A stretch of DNA of 64,000 nucleotides, from positions 1 to 64,000 of the forward strand of contig NZ_BSYI01000025.1 in the NCBI RefSeq assembly GCF_030270585.1. The letters are read 5' to 3'. Positions within the stretch are counted from its first letter, which is position 1. Each line of letters starts with the position of its first letter. Positions 20,076 through 29,294 of this stretch are shown one piece after another. A model generated the notes under the pieces. It did not search any database. It worked only from the letters and a program-made list of their open reading frames with translations, and was not told the DNA's origin. The translations under genes were made by a program, and so were the position numbers. The stretch is from Paralimibaculum aggregatum. Lineage in GTDB: Bacteria; Pseudomonadota; Alphaproteobacteria; Rhodobacterales; Rhodobacteraceae.

Positions 20076-21188
20076 CTATTGCACGATCATCTCGGCATGC
20101 AGCGCACCGGCGGCCTTGATCGCCTTCAGGATGTCGATGATGTCGCGCGGGCCGACGCCGAGCGCGTTGAGCCCGTCGACCAGATCCGCGAGGGTGACGT
20201 TCTGCTCGACGAGGGCGAGGCGGTTCTGGTCGTTCTCCTCGATGTCGATGCCGGTGCGCGGCACCACGATGCTCTCGCCATCGGCGAAGGGGTTGGGCTG
20301 CACCGCGAGCGGCGTCTCCTGCACGCGGATCGCGAGATTGCCCTGGGCCACCGCGACGCGGCTGATCTTCACATCGGCGCCGAGCACGATGGTGCCGGAG
20401 CGCTGGTCGATCACCACGCGGGCCTTGGTCGAGGGCGCGATGGCGAGGTTCTCGATGCGGGCGATCAGCGCGGCGGGGCCGAGCCCGGCGGCCTGCAGGT
20501 CGAGCGCCACGGTGCCGGCATCGCCCATCCGCGCCACCGGCCGGCCGAGGGCGCCGTTGATCGCCCGCTCGATCCGCAGGGCGGTGGTGAAATCGGGCTC
20601 GCGGAGCGCCAGGCGCAGGCGCTGCATCTCGCCGAAGACGAAGGGGATCTCGCGCTCGATGCGGGCGCCTCCGGGGATCGAGCCCGAGGTCGGCACGCCG
20701 ATCTGCTCGGCGGCGCCGTCGCCCTGCGCGGCGATGCCGCCGGCCAGGATCGGCCCCTGGGCCACGGCATAGATCTCGCCGTCGGCGGCGTTCATCGGCG
20801 TCATGATCAGGGTGCCGCCGAGCAGGCTGTCGGCATCGCCGATGGCCGAGACGGTGACATCGGTGCGCGAGCCGGCGCGGGCGAAGGCGGGCAGGGTCGC
20901 GGTGACGATCACCGCGGCGACGTTCTGCGGCCGGAACGCCTCGCCCGAGACATTGACGCCGAGCCGTTCGAGGAGGTTGGCCAGCGCCTCCTCGGTGAAC
21001 GGGCTGTTGCGGATGCTGTCGCCGGTGCCGGCCAGGCCCACGACGAGGCCGTAGCCCACCAGGTCGTTGCCGCGCACCCCTTCGATCTCCACGAGGTCCT
21101 TGATCCGCGGGCTGGCGCGGGCGGCCGGCGGGGCGGCCGTCGCGGCGGCGAGCGCGAGGGCGGCGAGCAGGAGGATCGCGCGGATCAT
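20076..21188 (-). CDS. flgI: Flagellar P-ring protein FlgI
   Basis: FlgI forms the periplasmic ring around the flagellar rod. The 370-residue product has a Sec signal peptide (hydrophobic residues 3-25, ending near ARAS). The family N-terminus RIKDLVEIEGVRGNDLVGYGLVVGL and the C-terminus LVDGLNALGVGPRDIIDILKAIKAAGALHAEM are both present. It is the last gene of the minus-strand flgE-flgK-flgL-flgI run, 25 nt after flgL. Confidence 0.97.
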   Translation of the reverse strand: MIRAILLLAALALAAATAAPPAARASPRIKDLVEIEGVRGNDLVGYGLVVGLAGTGDSIRNSPFTEEALANLLERLGVNVSGEAFRPQNVAAVIVTATLPAFARAGSRTDVTVSAIGDADSLLGGTLIMTPMNAADGEIYAVAQGPILAGGIAAQGDGAAEQIGVPTSGSIPGGARIEREIPFVFGEMQRLRLALREPDFTTALRIERAINGALGRPVARMGDAGTVALDLQAAGLGPAALIARIENLAIAPSTKARVVIDQRSGTIVLGADVKISRVAVAQGNLAIRVQETPLAVQPNPFADGESIVVPRTGIDIEENDQNRLALVEQNVTLADLVDGLNALGVGPRDIIDILKAIKAAGALHAEMIVQ

Positions 21189-21213
21189 GGGCGGCCTTTC
21201 TGGCGCGCTGGGC

Positions 21214-22230
21214 TCAGCGCAGGAAGTTGACGAGCGAGAGATTGGCGAGGCGCGCCGTGGTCAGGAACAGCACCTCGATCTGGCCCTCCACCTCCTGCAG
21301 ATGGGAGGCGGCGAGCAGCGTGTCGGCGCCGGTCAGCGCGTTGTAGCTGCGGGTCAGGGCGGCTTCCTCGGTGACGTGGCGGGCCTTCACCGTCTCGATG
21401 CGGGCCTCGGCCACGCCGACCCTGGCGCTAAGCCGGTTGATCGGCTCGACGGTGTCGCGCAGGTCCCGCACCGCGCTCTCGGCGAGCTTGCGCCGGTCGT
21501 CCCCGGTGAGCACGGCATCCGGGTCGTAGGCGGTGGCGAGGGCGGCGACGGCGCGGAGCAGGTCGCGGATCGCCGGGTCGTCGGCCCGGGCACCGTGATC
21601 CACGCGCTCGCCGGCGGCGACCTCGGCCGAGGGGGCATCGCCGTTGCCGCCAAGATAGAGCGCGGTCTCGAAGAGCCCGCCGGCATCGTCGAAGGCGGCG
21701 CGCAGATCGGCCGCCGCGATCCCGGCATTGGGCGCGGCCTCGACGATCGTCGTGACCTCGGCCAGGATCGTCCCGGCCTCCACGATCGCCGGGCTGTCGC
21801 CGGCGTTGCCGGCGAAGATGCTGCGCCCGCCCACCCGGGTGTTGAGCGCCGAGGTGAGCGTGAAGAGCGCCTCGCCGGCGACGGTGGAGGCGATCTCGAG
21901 CCCGCCGGTGGTCTGGTTCTCGAGCGCGACCTGGGCCTGGTTGGCGAGGTCGTCGGTCAGGCCCCGGATCTGCTCGAAGACCGCCTGGGTCGCCTGCGCC
22001 CGGGTCTCCGCCAGGGCGATGCTGCTGCGATAGCCGGCGATGCTCTCGAGCGCCCGCTCGATCGAGAGCGCCTCGCCGATGCGCCCGTCGAGCGCCGCGA
22101 CCGGGTCGGCAAGGCGGCCGGTGATCGCCTCCTCGCGCCGGATATCGGCGGTGTCGCCGAGCTCGGTCATCAGGTTGCGCAGCAGCGCGGGGGTGCGCTG
22201 GGGCGGGAAGCCATAGGGCGTGTCGATCAT
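21214..22230 (-). CDS. flgL: Flagellar hook-associated protein 3 FlgL
   Basis: FlgL joins the hook to the flagellin filament. The 338-residue product has a flagellin-like coiled N-terminus and a C-terminus ending LANLSLVNFLR, typical of FlgL. The middle is variable and Ala-rich. ATG at 22230 overlaps the flgK stop by one base; a GTG one codon upstream is the alternative. Sequence conservation is lower than for FlgI, and the assignment rests partly on its place after flgK. Confidence 0.9.
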   Translation of the reverse strand: MIDTPYGFPPQRTPALLRNLMTELGDTADIRREEAITGRLADPVAALDGRIGEALSIERALESIAGYRSSIALAETRAQATQAVFEQIRGLTDDLANQAQVALENQTTGGLEIASTVAGEALFTLTSALNTRVGGRSIFAGNAGDSPAIVEAGTILAEVTTIVEAAPNAGIAAADLRAAFDDAGGLFETALYLGGNGDAPSAEVAAGERVDHGARADDPAIRDLLRAVAALATAYDPDAVLTGDDRRKLAESAVRDLRDTVEPINRLSARVGVAEARIETVKARHVTEEAALTRSYNALTGADTLLAASHLQEVEGQIEVLFLTTARLANLSLVNFLR

Positions 22231-23711
22231 CACTGGATCCTCTGGAGCTCGTCGAGCATGCGCGCGGCGGTCTGGATGACCTGTGCATTGGCGGCATAGG
22301 CCTGCTCGATCTCGACGAGGCGCGAGAGCTCGAGGTCGGTATCGACCCCGAGGCGGGCGGTCTCCTGCGAGGCGAGCGCCTCGCGCGCGGCGGAGAGCGT
22401 GGTGACCTCGAGCTCGGCGCCGACGCGGGCGGTGCCGATGCGCTCCACCACCCCGTCGATCCGCTCGGCGAGGGAGAGCTGGCCGGCGAGGCCCGGGGTG
22501 GCGGGCGGCGCCGTCACGTCGCGCGGCGCGCTCAGCGCATCGGCGAGGGCGCGCAGCAGCCCGTCCTCCGAGGAGGGGCCGGGGCTCGCGGCATTCAGCC
22601 CGTCGCGCAGCAGCGCCGGGTCGCCGCCCTCCGCCGGATCGACGGCGGCGTTCAGCGCGATGCGGCTGGCGATGCCGGTGATGTCGGCCAGTGCGAAGGC
22701 GCTGCCGCGATCGGTGAAGAGGCCGGCATCGCCCGGCGCCAGCGTGGTGTCGATGGCGGGATCGGCGAGCCGGGTGACGAGATCGGCGGCGAGGCTGTCG
22801 AGCTGGGTCTCGATCTCCGGCGCGACCGTGTCGCGGGTCTCGAACAGCCCGGCCAGCGCGCCGCCGCGCACCGCCTGCGCGCCGGGCCCGCCGGGGGTGA
22901 TGTCGATGCCCTGCAGGGTGAGGCCGGAGAGCGTGCCGGCGCCGTCGTCATAGCGCAGCCCCGGCTCGTAGACCGGCGTCGCGGTGTAGTCGAGCCGGCG
23001 CGCGGTGACATCGGCGAGGCCGATCCCCTCCAGCGTGCGCAGCTCGATCACGCCGTCGGGGCGGATGCTCTGGCGGACCGGCAGGGCCTGGGCCACCTGG
23101 TCGATCAGCGCCTCGCGCCGGTCGATCAGCGGCGCGGTCTCGCGCCCCGCGGCGACGGCGATCTGGATCTGGCGGTTGAGCCTGGCGACGCCCTCGAGCG
23201 CGGTGTTGGTCGCTTCGACGGTGCTGGCGATCCCGCGGTCGGTCTGCGCGCGCAGATCGGTGACCGCCTGGCCGAGCGCGTTGAACTTTGCCGCGAGGTC
23301 GCCCGCCGCCTCCGCCGCGGCCTGCTGGCGGGGGCCGTTCTCCGGCGTGTCGCCGAGGGCGCGCAGGCTCGCCTCGAACCGCGCGAGCAGGGCGCCGAGG
23401 CTGCCCGGATCCTCGAGCGTGCCGAACGCCGCCTCGAGCCGTTGCAGCGCGGAATGGCCGGTCGCGCGCTCGGCCAGATCGCCGTCGGCCATGCGCCGCG
23501 CGGTGGAGAGCTCGGGGTCGGTCACCCGCACCACGCCGGCGACGCGCACGCCGGTGCCCTGCGTGCCGGTGACCGAGGAGGCCAGCGCCACCTCCTGCCG
23601 CCCGTAGCCGGGGGTGAGCGCATTGGCGAGGTTGCCGGCGGTGATGTCCGCCAGCCGGCCATTGGCGCGCAGGCCCGAGAGCGCGTTGTTCAGGGCATTG
23701 GTGATGGACAT
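22230..23711 (-). CDS. flgK: Flagellar hook-associated protein 1 FlgK
   Basis: FlgK is the first hook-filament junction protein. The 493-residue product has the rod/hook N-terminal domain (ALSGLRANGRLADITAGNLANALTPGYGRQ, in two parts around residues 11-40) and the C-terminal coiled segment EIEQAYAANAQVIQTAARMLDEL. The middle domain is reduced relative to enterobacterial FlgK (about 547 residues). Start and stop are tightly packed against flgE (27 nt) and flgL (1-nt overlap). Confidence 0.95.
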   Translation of the reverse strand: MSITNALNNALSGLRANGRLADITAGNLANALTPGYGRQEVALASSVTGTQGTGVRVAGVVRVTDPELSTARRMADGDLAERATGHSALQRLEAAFGTLEDPGSLGALLARFEASLRALGDTPENGPRQQAAAEAAGDLAAKFNALGQAVTDLRAQTDRGIASTVEATNTALEGVARLNRQIQIAVAAGRETAPLIDRREALIDQVAQALPVRQSIRPDGVIELRTLEGIGLADVTARRLDYTATPVYEPGLRYDDGAGTLSGLTLQGIDITPGGPGAQAVRGGALAGLFETRDTVAPEIETQLDSLAADLVTRLADPAIDTTLAPGDAGLFTDRGSAFALADITGIASRIALNAAVDPAEGGDPALLRDGLNAASPGPSSEDGLLRALADALSAPRDVTAPPATPGLAGQLSLAERIDGVVERIGTARVGAELEVTTLSAAREALASQETARLGVDTDLELSRLVEIEQAYAANAQVIQTAARMLDELQRIQ

Positions 23712-23738
23712 GGCCGCTCCCGGTTCTCAGCCCGCGCC

Positions 23739-25115
23739 TCAGCGCTTGAGGTTGGTGGTTTCCTGCAGCATCTCGTCGACCGTCTGGATCACCGTGGCGT
23801 TGGAGGAATAGGCGCGCTGGGTGGCGATCAGGTCGGTCAGCTCGCGGGCGATGTCGACCGTGGACTGCTGCAGCGAGAAGCTCTCGATCGAGCCGACCGG
23901 GCCTGTATTGGCATCGTGCAGGAAGACGTTGCCCGATTGCGGCGAGAGCGCGAAGGCCTGGTTGGAGAGCGCGGTCAGGCCGTTCATGTTGGGCACGTCG
24001 GCGATCGGGATCTGGTAGAGCGCCACCCGCTGGCCGGTGTCGTAGACCCCGAGCAGCACGCCGCGCTCGTCGACCTCCAGCGAGGAGAGCGTGCCGGCCG
24101 GGGCGCCGTCCTTGATGATGTTGGTCGGCGCGAACTCGGCGTCGAGCTGGCTCAGCCCGCCGGCGACCGTGGGCTCGGGCGAGCCGATGAAGATCTCGAT
24201 CGGCACATCGCCGTCGGAGGCCTGCACGGTGAGATAGCCGGTCAGCGGGTCGAAGGTGGCGGGGCTGTAGCCGGTGGGCTCGCCCGGGGTGCCGGTGAGA
24301 TCGACCTCGGTGACGCCGCCGGGATTGAGCAGCACGCCGCCCTGGGTGTCGTCGAATGCGAGGTCGAGCGAGGCGATCGGCTCGGCCGGGTCCGGCCCCG
24401 CGCTGTCGAAGAAGGCGATGTTCCACTGGTTGGTCGGCGGGTCGCCCGGCGCGGCCGGCAGCACCGGGGTATAGACGATGCTGAGGGTCTTCTCGCGGCC
24501 GACGCTGTCGAAATACTGGATCGGGCTCTCGAGCACGGTGGGGGCGCCGGCGGTGTATTCGGTCTCGCGCGCCGGCAGGTTGACGCCGAGCGAGATCTCC
24601 GAGGTCTGCTGCGCCGCGGTGAGGAAGGGCGAGACCTGCACCGGCTCGAGGCTGGAGGTGCCGTCGCGCACCACGGCGCCGTCGAGATTGCCGGCCGAAT
24701 CGGTCGGGAAGCCGAGCAGCGCGAGGCCCGACTGGGTGACCAGATAGCCCACCTCGTTGGTGCGGAAGGAGCCGGTCGGCACCATCATGAAGGGGCGCTC
24801 GTTGTCCGGCAGGTCGACCCGGGTCGCATCCGTGACCGGCAGCATGCCGTTGCCCGCCACGGCGAGATCGGTGGAATTCGAGGTCGGCGACAGCGATCCC
24901 GAGGTCTCGACATCGCGGAAGGAGATCGAGCGCACGCCGGCGGCGGTGTAGATCGAGGTGCGCGGATCGGCGGTGACCAGCGAGGCGAACTCCACCGTCG
25001 CGCGGCGATAGCCCGGGGTCGCCGAATTGGCGATGTTGTCGGAGATCGTGGCGAGCTTGGTGGCATTGACCAGCAGACCGGCCACGCCGGCGTTCAGGGA
25101 AGAAGACAGGGACAT
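23739..25115 (-). CDS. flgE: Flagellar hook protein FlgE
   Basis: FlgE polymerises to make the hook. The 458-residue product has the FlgE/F/G N-terminal motif (ISDNIANSATPGYRRATVEF, residues about 24-43) and the C-terminal domain with TDLIATQRAYSSNATVIQTVDEMLQET. The hook-type central insertion is longer than in rod proteins, and a FlaE-like segment (TPVLPAAPGDPPTNQWNIAFF) supports hook identity. A CtrA-like box lies 50 nt upstream of its start. Confidence 0.94.
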   Translation of the reverse strand: MSLSSSLNAGVAGLLVNATKLATISDNIANSATPGYRRATVEFASLVTADPRTSIYTAAGVRSISFRDVETSGSLSPTSNSTDLAVAGNGMLPVTDATRVDLPDNERPFMMVPTGSFRTNEVGYLVTQSGLALLGFPTDSAGNLDGAVVRDGTSSLEPVQVSPFLTAAQQTSEISLGVNLPARETEYTAGAPTVLESPIQYFDSVGREKTLSIVYTPVLPAAPGDPPTNQWNIAFFDSAGPDPAEPIASLDLAFDDTQGGVLLNPGGVTEVDLTGTPGEPTGYSPATFDPLTGYLTVQASDGDVPIEIFIGSPEPTVAGGLSQLDAEFAPTNIIKDGAPAGTLSSLEVDERGVLLGVYDTGQRVALYQIPIADVPNMNGLTALSNQAFALSPQSGNVFLHDANTGPVGSIESFSLQQSTVDIARELTDLIATQRAYSSNATVIQTVDEMLQETTNLKR

Positions 25116-25164
25116 GGACCGACCTCTCTGCGTGTTATCGTCACCGGAGCGTATCGGGCTGCGG

Positions 25165-25179
25165 TTAAGGCACGCCTAA
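25165..25179 (-). promoter_or_regulatory. CtrA-like binding box before flgE
   Basis: The plus strand reads TTAA-GGCACGC-CTAA, which matches the CtrA consensus TTAA-N7-TTAA in seven of the eight specified bases. It overlaps the motB stop codon and lies about 50 nt upstream of the flgE start. In Rhodobacterales CtrA activates flagellar genes, so the place fits. Confidence 0.5.
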
Positions 25180-26093
25180 CGGGGCACGTGGCGCAGCAGG
25201 GTGAGCGCGATGCGGCGGTTCTCGGGCGCGTGCGGATCCTCCGAGAGCGGCTCCCGCGCCGCCCGGCCGCTGACCCGCGCGAGCCGCGCCTCGTCGAGCC
25301 CCGCGGCCAGCATCAGGCGCCGCGCCGCATTGGCCCGCTCGGTCGAGAGCACCCAGTTGTCCGAACCGGCGCCGGTAAAGGGGCTCGCATCGGTGTGCCC
25401 GACGATGGCGATCGGGTTGGTGGTGAGCCCGAGCACGGGCACGATCACCGCCATAAGCTCGGCGAGCTTCGGCGCCGGGGCGGCCGAGCCGCTGGCAAAC
25501 AGCGGTGCCTGCCCGGTATCGGCGATCTCGATCACCAGGCCCTCCGGCGTCATGCGCACGAGAAAATGCGCGTCGAACCCGCCGCCCGCCGCCGAGACCG
25601 CCGCGCGGACCTCCTCGGCGAGCTGCTCGAGGCGGGCCTCCTCGGCGCGGTAGGCGGCCTCGTAGGCTCCCGCCCCGGCATCCGCTCCGGCGGGATCGTG
25701 CGGGGCCGAGCCGGAGGTCGCGCGGCCGCCGCGGGCATGCGGGCTCGGATCCGGCAGCGTCCGGTCGATCAGCACGGTTTCGGGGCCGACATCCTCGGCC
25801 TGCGGCGGCTTCGAGCCCGACCGGCGCTGCCGCGCCACCACCGAATCACCGTCGAGCACGTTGTTGCCGCCGGCGGAGATCCGCGCCAGCGGGATCGACG
25901 GGTCGAAATAGTCGGCGATGCCCTTTCGCTGCTTCTCGGTGGTCGCGTTCAGCAGCCACATCAGCAGGAAGAAGGCCATCATCGCGGTCACGAAATCGGC
26001 ATAGGCCACCTTCCAGGCGCCGCCGTGATGGCCGTCGCCGCCGCCCTTGACCACCTTCTTCACGATGATCGGCGCCTTCTCGTTCCCGCTCAT
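25176..26093 (-). CDS. motB: Flagellar motor protein MotB
   Basis: MotB anchors the stator to peptidoglycan and carries the proton path. ATG at 26093 gives MSGNEKAPIIVKKVVKGGG. A single membrane segment (VTAMMAFFLLMWLL) follows the essential Asp, Asp33 in the YADF motif. The C-terminal OmpA-like peptidoglycan-binding domain (GHTDASPF...STERANAARRLM) occupies about residues 200-300. The 305-residue length is normal. The frame stays open upstream to 26390, but that part overlaps the divergent fliM gene. No motA is present in the window. Confidence 0.95.
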   Translation of the reverse strand: MSGNEKAPIIVKKVVKGGGDGHHGGAWKVAYADFVTAMMAFFLLMWLLNATTEKQRKGIADYFDPSIPLARISAGGNNVLDGDSVVARQRRSGSKPPQAEDVGPETVLIDRTLPDPSPHARGGRATSGSAPHDPAGADAGAGAYEAAYRAEEARLEQLAEEVRAAVSAAGGGFDAHFLVRMTPEGLVIEIADTGQAPLFASGSAAPAPKLAELMAVIVPVLGLTTNPIAIVGHTDASPFTGAGSDNWVLSTERANAARRLMLAAGLDEARLARVSGRAAREPLSEDPHAPENRRIALTLLRHVPR

Positions 26094-26274
26094 CCGCCTG
26101 CCTCGCTGCCTGTGCCTGCCGCCGGCCCGAACGATCCCGGCGCCGGCGGCCCCGGCCTGAACCACCCGGGTGACCGCATTGCAGGCGAGTGTGGTTAAGG
26201 ATTTGTGGAGATTGCCCGGCGATGCTGCATCGCGCGGGCCATTGCGGGGCCGCGGCAGGCAGGGAGGAGCGGCG

Positions 26275-27252
26275 ATGGCGGATGGCGGTCCGGCAACGGA
26301 GAACGTGCTCGCGCGCAAGGTGCGCGGGCCGAAGATGCGGCTGGCGGGCTTCCCGCCGATGGACGCGCTCTGCCATACCTTCGCCAGCATCGCGGCGACG
26401 CGGGTGCGCGCCGAGCTCAGGCCGGGGATCGACGTCTCGGTCTATGGCTTCGAGGTGGCGCGCCACGGCGACTATCTGCGCAACCTCTTCGCGCCCTCGG
26501 CGATCTATCTGCTCGGCTTTCCCGGCAAGCTGGGGATGGCCCTGACCAAGGCGCATCCGCGGCTGCTCGGCAAGGTGCTCGACATCTATCTCGGCGGCGA
26601 CGGCTCCTTCGAGGAGAGCAACTTCCAGCGCTCGCTGACCGCGATCGACCTGTCGATCTATGGCCGCTTCGTCGACATCGTGGCGCGCTGCTTCGACGAC
26701 GCGGTGCGCGAGCACTGCACCCGCTCGGCGATCGGCGTCGCCAGCCGCACCCGCTTCGAGCAGCAGCCGGGCATGGTGCGCATCGCGCCCGACCAGGCGG
26801 AGGTCTTCATCATCAAGCTCAACTTCCACATGAACGAGGACAAGCGCGGCGCCGGGCTGGATTTCGTCGTGCCGGTCTCGGTGCTGGAGAACCTGAAGCG
26901 CGACCTGATCGCGGCGCAGGGCGCAGGCTCCGACAGCATGCGCGGCGCCTGGGCCCGGCACATGATGACCGAGGTGATCGAGAGCCGGCTTCCGCTGCGC
27001 GCGATCATCCCGGCCGGCACCCACACCGTCGGCCGGCTGGCGCGGCTCACCCATGGCGACCTGCTCGAGCTGCCGGCCCATGCGCTCGGCAAGATCGAGC
27101 TGCGGGTCGAGACCGCGGCGGGCCCGACCTGCGTCGCCTGCGGCAAGCTCGGCGCGGTCGACTGGTCGAAGGCCGTCCGGCTCGAGACCGATCCGGACGA
27201 AAGCTTCCTCGAGCCGCTGATGCGCCGGCGCGCCGCCCTCGGCGGCGACTAG
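26275..27252 (+). CDS. fliM: FliM-like flagellar motor switch protein without an obvious CheY-binding N-terminus
   Basis: FliM forms the C-ring of the switch that sets rotation direction. The 325-residue product shows the FliM middle domain (FPPMDALCHTFASIAATRVRAEL to LSIYGRFVDIVARCFDDAV) and a C-terminal SpoA-like segment (RLPLRAIIPAGTHTVGRLARLTHGDLLEL). The conserved N-terminal CheY-binding LSQDEIDAL segment is missing; only about 20 residues precede the middle domain. ATG at 26275 has an AGGGAGGAG site. It is divergent from motB with a 181-nt gap. A second canonical FliM may exist elsewhere. Confidence 0.8.
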   Translation: MADGGPATENVLARKVRGPKMRLAGFPPMDALCHTFASIAATRVRAELRPGIDVSVYGFEVARHGDYLRNLFAPSAIYLLGFPGKLGMALTKAHPRLLGKVLDIYLGGDGSFEESNFQRSLTAIDLSIYGRFVDIVARCFDDAVREHCTRSAIGVASRTRFEQQPGMVRIAPDQAEVFIIKLNFHMNEDKRGAGLDFVVPVSVLENLKRDLIAAQGAGSDSMRGAWARHMMTEVIESRLPLRAIIPAGTHTVGRLARLTHGDLLELPAHALGKIELRVETAAGPTCVACGKLGAVDWSKAVRLETDPDESFLEPLMRRRAALGGD

Positions 27253-27360
27253 GCGCGCCTGCCCGCCGCGGCGGCGATCGGCCTGCGGATCGCCCGGAGC
27301 CCTTTCGCCGCCGCGCCGGCCGGGGCATACTTCGCGCCGAACCGGGAAGGGGAGAATCCC

Positions 27361-28233
27361 ATGCGGGCAACCATGCGCATCGCCATCCTGCTCGCAGCCG
27401 CCCTCGCGGCCCTGGCCGGGCCGGGCAGCGACCGGGCAGGGGCGGCGGAGCGCCCGGCGAAGGAGCTCTTCGGCGCCGAGGCCGCGCCCAGCGGGGACGT
27501 GCCGACGCCGCTCGGCTCCTATGCCCGCGGCTGCATCGCCGGCGCCATGCAGCTCGCCGAGACCGCGCCCGGCTGGCAGGCCATGCGGCTCAGCCGCAAC
27601 CGCAACTGGGGCCACCCCGCAGCCATCGCCTATATCGAGCGCCTGTCGGAGCATGTCCGCCGGATCGGCTGGCCGCGGCTCTATGTCGGCGACATCTCGC
27701 AGCCCCGCGGCGGGCCGATGCTGACCGGCCACCGCTCGCACCAGATCGGGCTCGACATCGACATCTGGTTCCGCCGGCCCTCCACCGAACCGCTCAGCCG
27801 GCAGAACCGGGAGCGGATCTCCTCGACCCTGCTGGTCGATCGCAAGGCGATGACCACCAACGGCAACTGGACCGACGAGCACCTGCGCATCCTGCGCGCC
27901 GCTGCCTCGGACCGGGTGGTGGCGCGGATCTTCGTCCATGCCGCGATCAAGCGCCGGCTCTGCAGCGACGCCACCGGCGACCGCGCCTGGCTCCGCCGGA
28001 TCCGGCCCTGGTATGGCCATGACAGCCATTTCCACGTGCGCCTCGCCTGCCCGGCGGATGCCGCGGGCTGCACCGACCAGGCGCCGCCGCCGGCGGGGGA
28101 GGGCTGCGGCGCGGAGCTCGACTGGTGGTTCTCCGACGAGGCGCTGAACCCCAAGCCGAAGCCGGGCAAGAAGCGCGGGCCGCTGACGCTCGCCGACCTG
28201 CCCGCCGCCTGCAAGCGCCTGGTGGCGCCGTGA
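27361..28233 (+). CDS. mepA: Penicillin-insensitive murein endopeptidase MepA
   Basis: MepA is a periplasmic LAS-family zinc metallopeptidase that cuts D-Ala-meso-DAP cross-links of peptidoglycan. The 290-residue product has a Sec signal peptide (residues about 5-28). Zinc-ligand motifs appear as HRSHQIGLDIDIWFR (124-138) and WYGHDSHFHVRL (217-228). Two Cys pairs near the C-terminus may form disulfides. The start has a GGAAGGGGAG site. It overlaps the next gene by 4 nt (GTGA). Confidence 0.94.
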   Translation: MRATMRIAILLAAALAALAGPGSDRAGAAERPAKELFGAEAAPSGDVPTPLGSYARGCIAGAMQLAETAPGWQAMRLSRNRNWGHPAAIAYIERLSEHVRRIGWPRLYVGDISQPRGGPMLTGHRSHQIGLDIDIWFRRPSTEPLSRQNRERISSTLLVDRKAMTTNGNWTDEHLRILRAAASDRVVARIFVHAAIKRRLCSDATGDRAWLRRIRPWYGHDSHFHVRLACPADAAGCTDQAPPPAGEGCGAELDWWFSDEALNPKPKPGKKRGPLTLADLPAACKRLVAP

Positions 28234-29189
28234 GCCGCCGCCGCGCCGCCGCCCTGGCGGCCGCGCTGGCCGTTGCCGCGCCGACCGTTGCCGCGCCCGC
28301 CGCTGCGGAGGACCTTGCCGCCCATGGCCGGGATTTCCGGCTGACCGCGGAGCCGGTGGCGCTCGGCCCCGGCGATCTCCACGGCCGGGTGCAGCTCGTC
28401 GGCGCCTGGAAGCTGCGCGGCCGCGACGCCGCCTTCGGCGGCATCTCCGGGCTGCTGATCGAGGGCGAGCGGTTCCTCGCCGTGACCGACCGGGGCAGCT
28501 GGATCACCGCGCGCTTCACGCCGGCGGCCGACGAGATCCTCTCCGGCGCGCGGATCGCGCCGATCCTCGATGCCGAGGGGCGCGCCCTGCCGGCCGAGAC
28601 CGGCACCGATGCCGAGAGCCTCGCCCGCTCCGGCGAGACGGTCTTCGTCTCCTTCGAGAAGGACCAGCGAATCGCCCGCCATCTCGGCGCCGGCCGGGTG
28701 GGCGACGAGATCCGCCCGCCGGGCGCTTCCGAGCTCGACGGCAATGCCGGGCTCGAAGCGCTCACCGCGCTGCCCGACGGCCGGCTGCTGGTGCTGGCGG
28801 AGGACCGGCGCAGCGGCGGCTTCCCCTACTGGATCCTCGGGCCGGAGGGCGTCGAGGCCGAGGGCAGGCTGCCGGTGCTCACCAAGCACGACATCACCGC
28901 CGCCGCCATCGGGCCGGACGGGATGCTCTACATCGCCCAGCGGCACTACTCCTTCGCCGATGGGGTCTCGCTCCGCCTGCTGCGCTACGGGCTCGACGAC
29001 GAGGGCCGCCCGCTGCCCGAGAGCGCGACCCGGCTCGCCGCCTTCGACAGCGCCTCGGGCATCGACAACATGGAGGGGCTGGCCCTCACCGAGGGGCCGG
29101 AGGGGAGCATCATCCTCTGGCTGATCTCGGACGACAACTTCAACCCGGCGCAACGCACGCTGCTCCTGGCCTTCCGGCTCGACGGCTGA
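28230..29189 (+). CDS. Esterase-like activity of phytase family protein (secreted)
   Basis: The product belongs to the phytase-like/esterase-like beta-propeller group (Pfam phytase-like type), whose substrates are poorly known. It is 319 residues with a signal peptide of about 28 residues (Ala-rich, ending PAAAE). Family-type blocks FGGISGLLIEGERFLAVTDRG, DGNAGLEALTALPDGRLLVLAE and DNMEGLALTEGPEG are visible. The GTG start at 28230 overlaps the mepA stop; the frame open from 28125 lies within mepA. Export and coupling to MepA suggest an envelope role. Confidence 0.82.
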   Translation: MSRRRAAALAAALAVAAPTVAAPAAAEDLAAHGRDFRLTAEPVALGPGDLHGRVQLVGAWKLRGRDAAFGGISGLLIEGERFLAVTDRGSWITARFTPAADEILSGARIAPILDAEGRALPAETGTDAESLARSGETVFVSFEKDQRIARHLGAGRVGDEIRPPGASELDGNAGLEALTALPDGRLLVLAEDRRSGGFPYWILGPEGVEAEGRLPVLTKHDITAAAIGPDGMLYIAQRHYSFADGVSLRLLRYGLDDEGRPLPESATRLAAFDSASGIDNMEGLALTEGPEGSIILWLISDDNFNPAQRTLLLAFRLDG

Positions 29190-29234
29190 GCCGCGCAGCG
29201 GCCCGCGCGCCGGGCCCCGGCCACCCTGGGCCGA

Positions 29235-29263
29235 TTGTCTTCCACCGCCGGGCAGGGTAGCGT
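29235..29263 (+). promoter_or_regulatory. Candidate sigma-70 promoter for dapD
   Basis: TTGTCT and TAGCGT are separated by 17 nt, 31 nt upstream of the dapD start, in a 105-nt gap after the phytase-like gene. The -10 is poor, so this is only a candidate. Confidence 0.4.
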
Positions 29264-29294
29264 CCCCGGCCAGTATTCAAGGGGAACACGCAAG

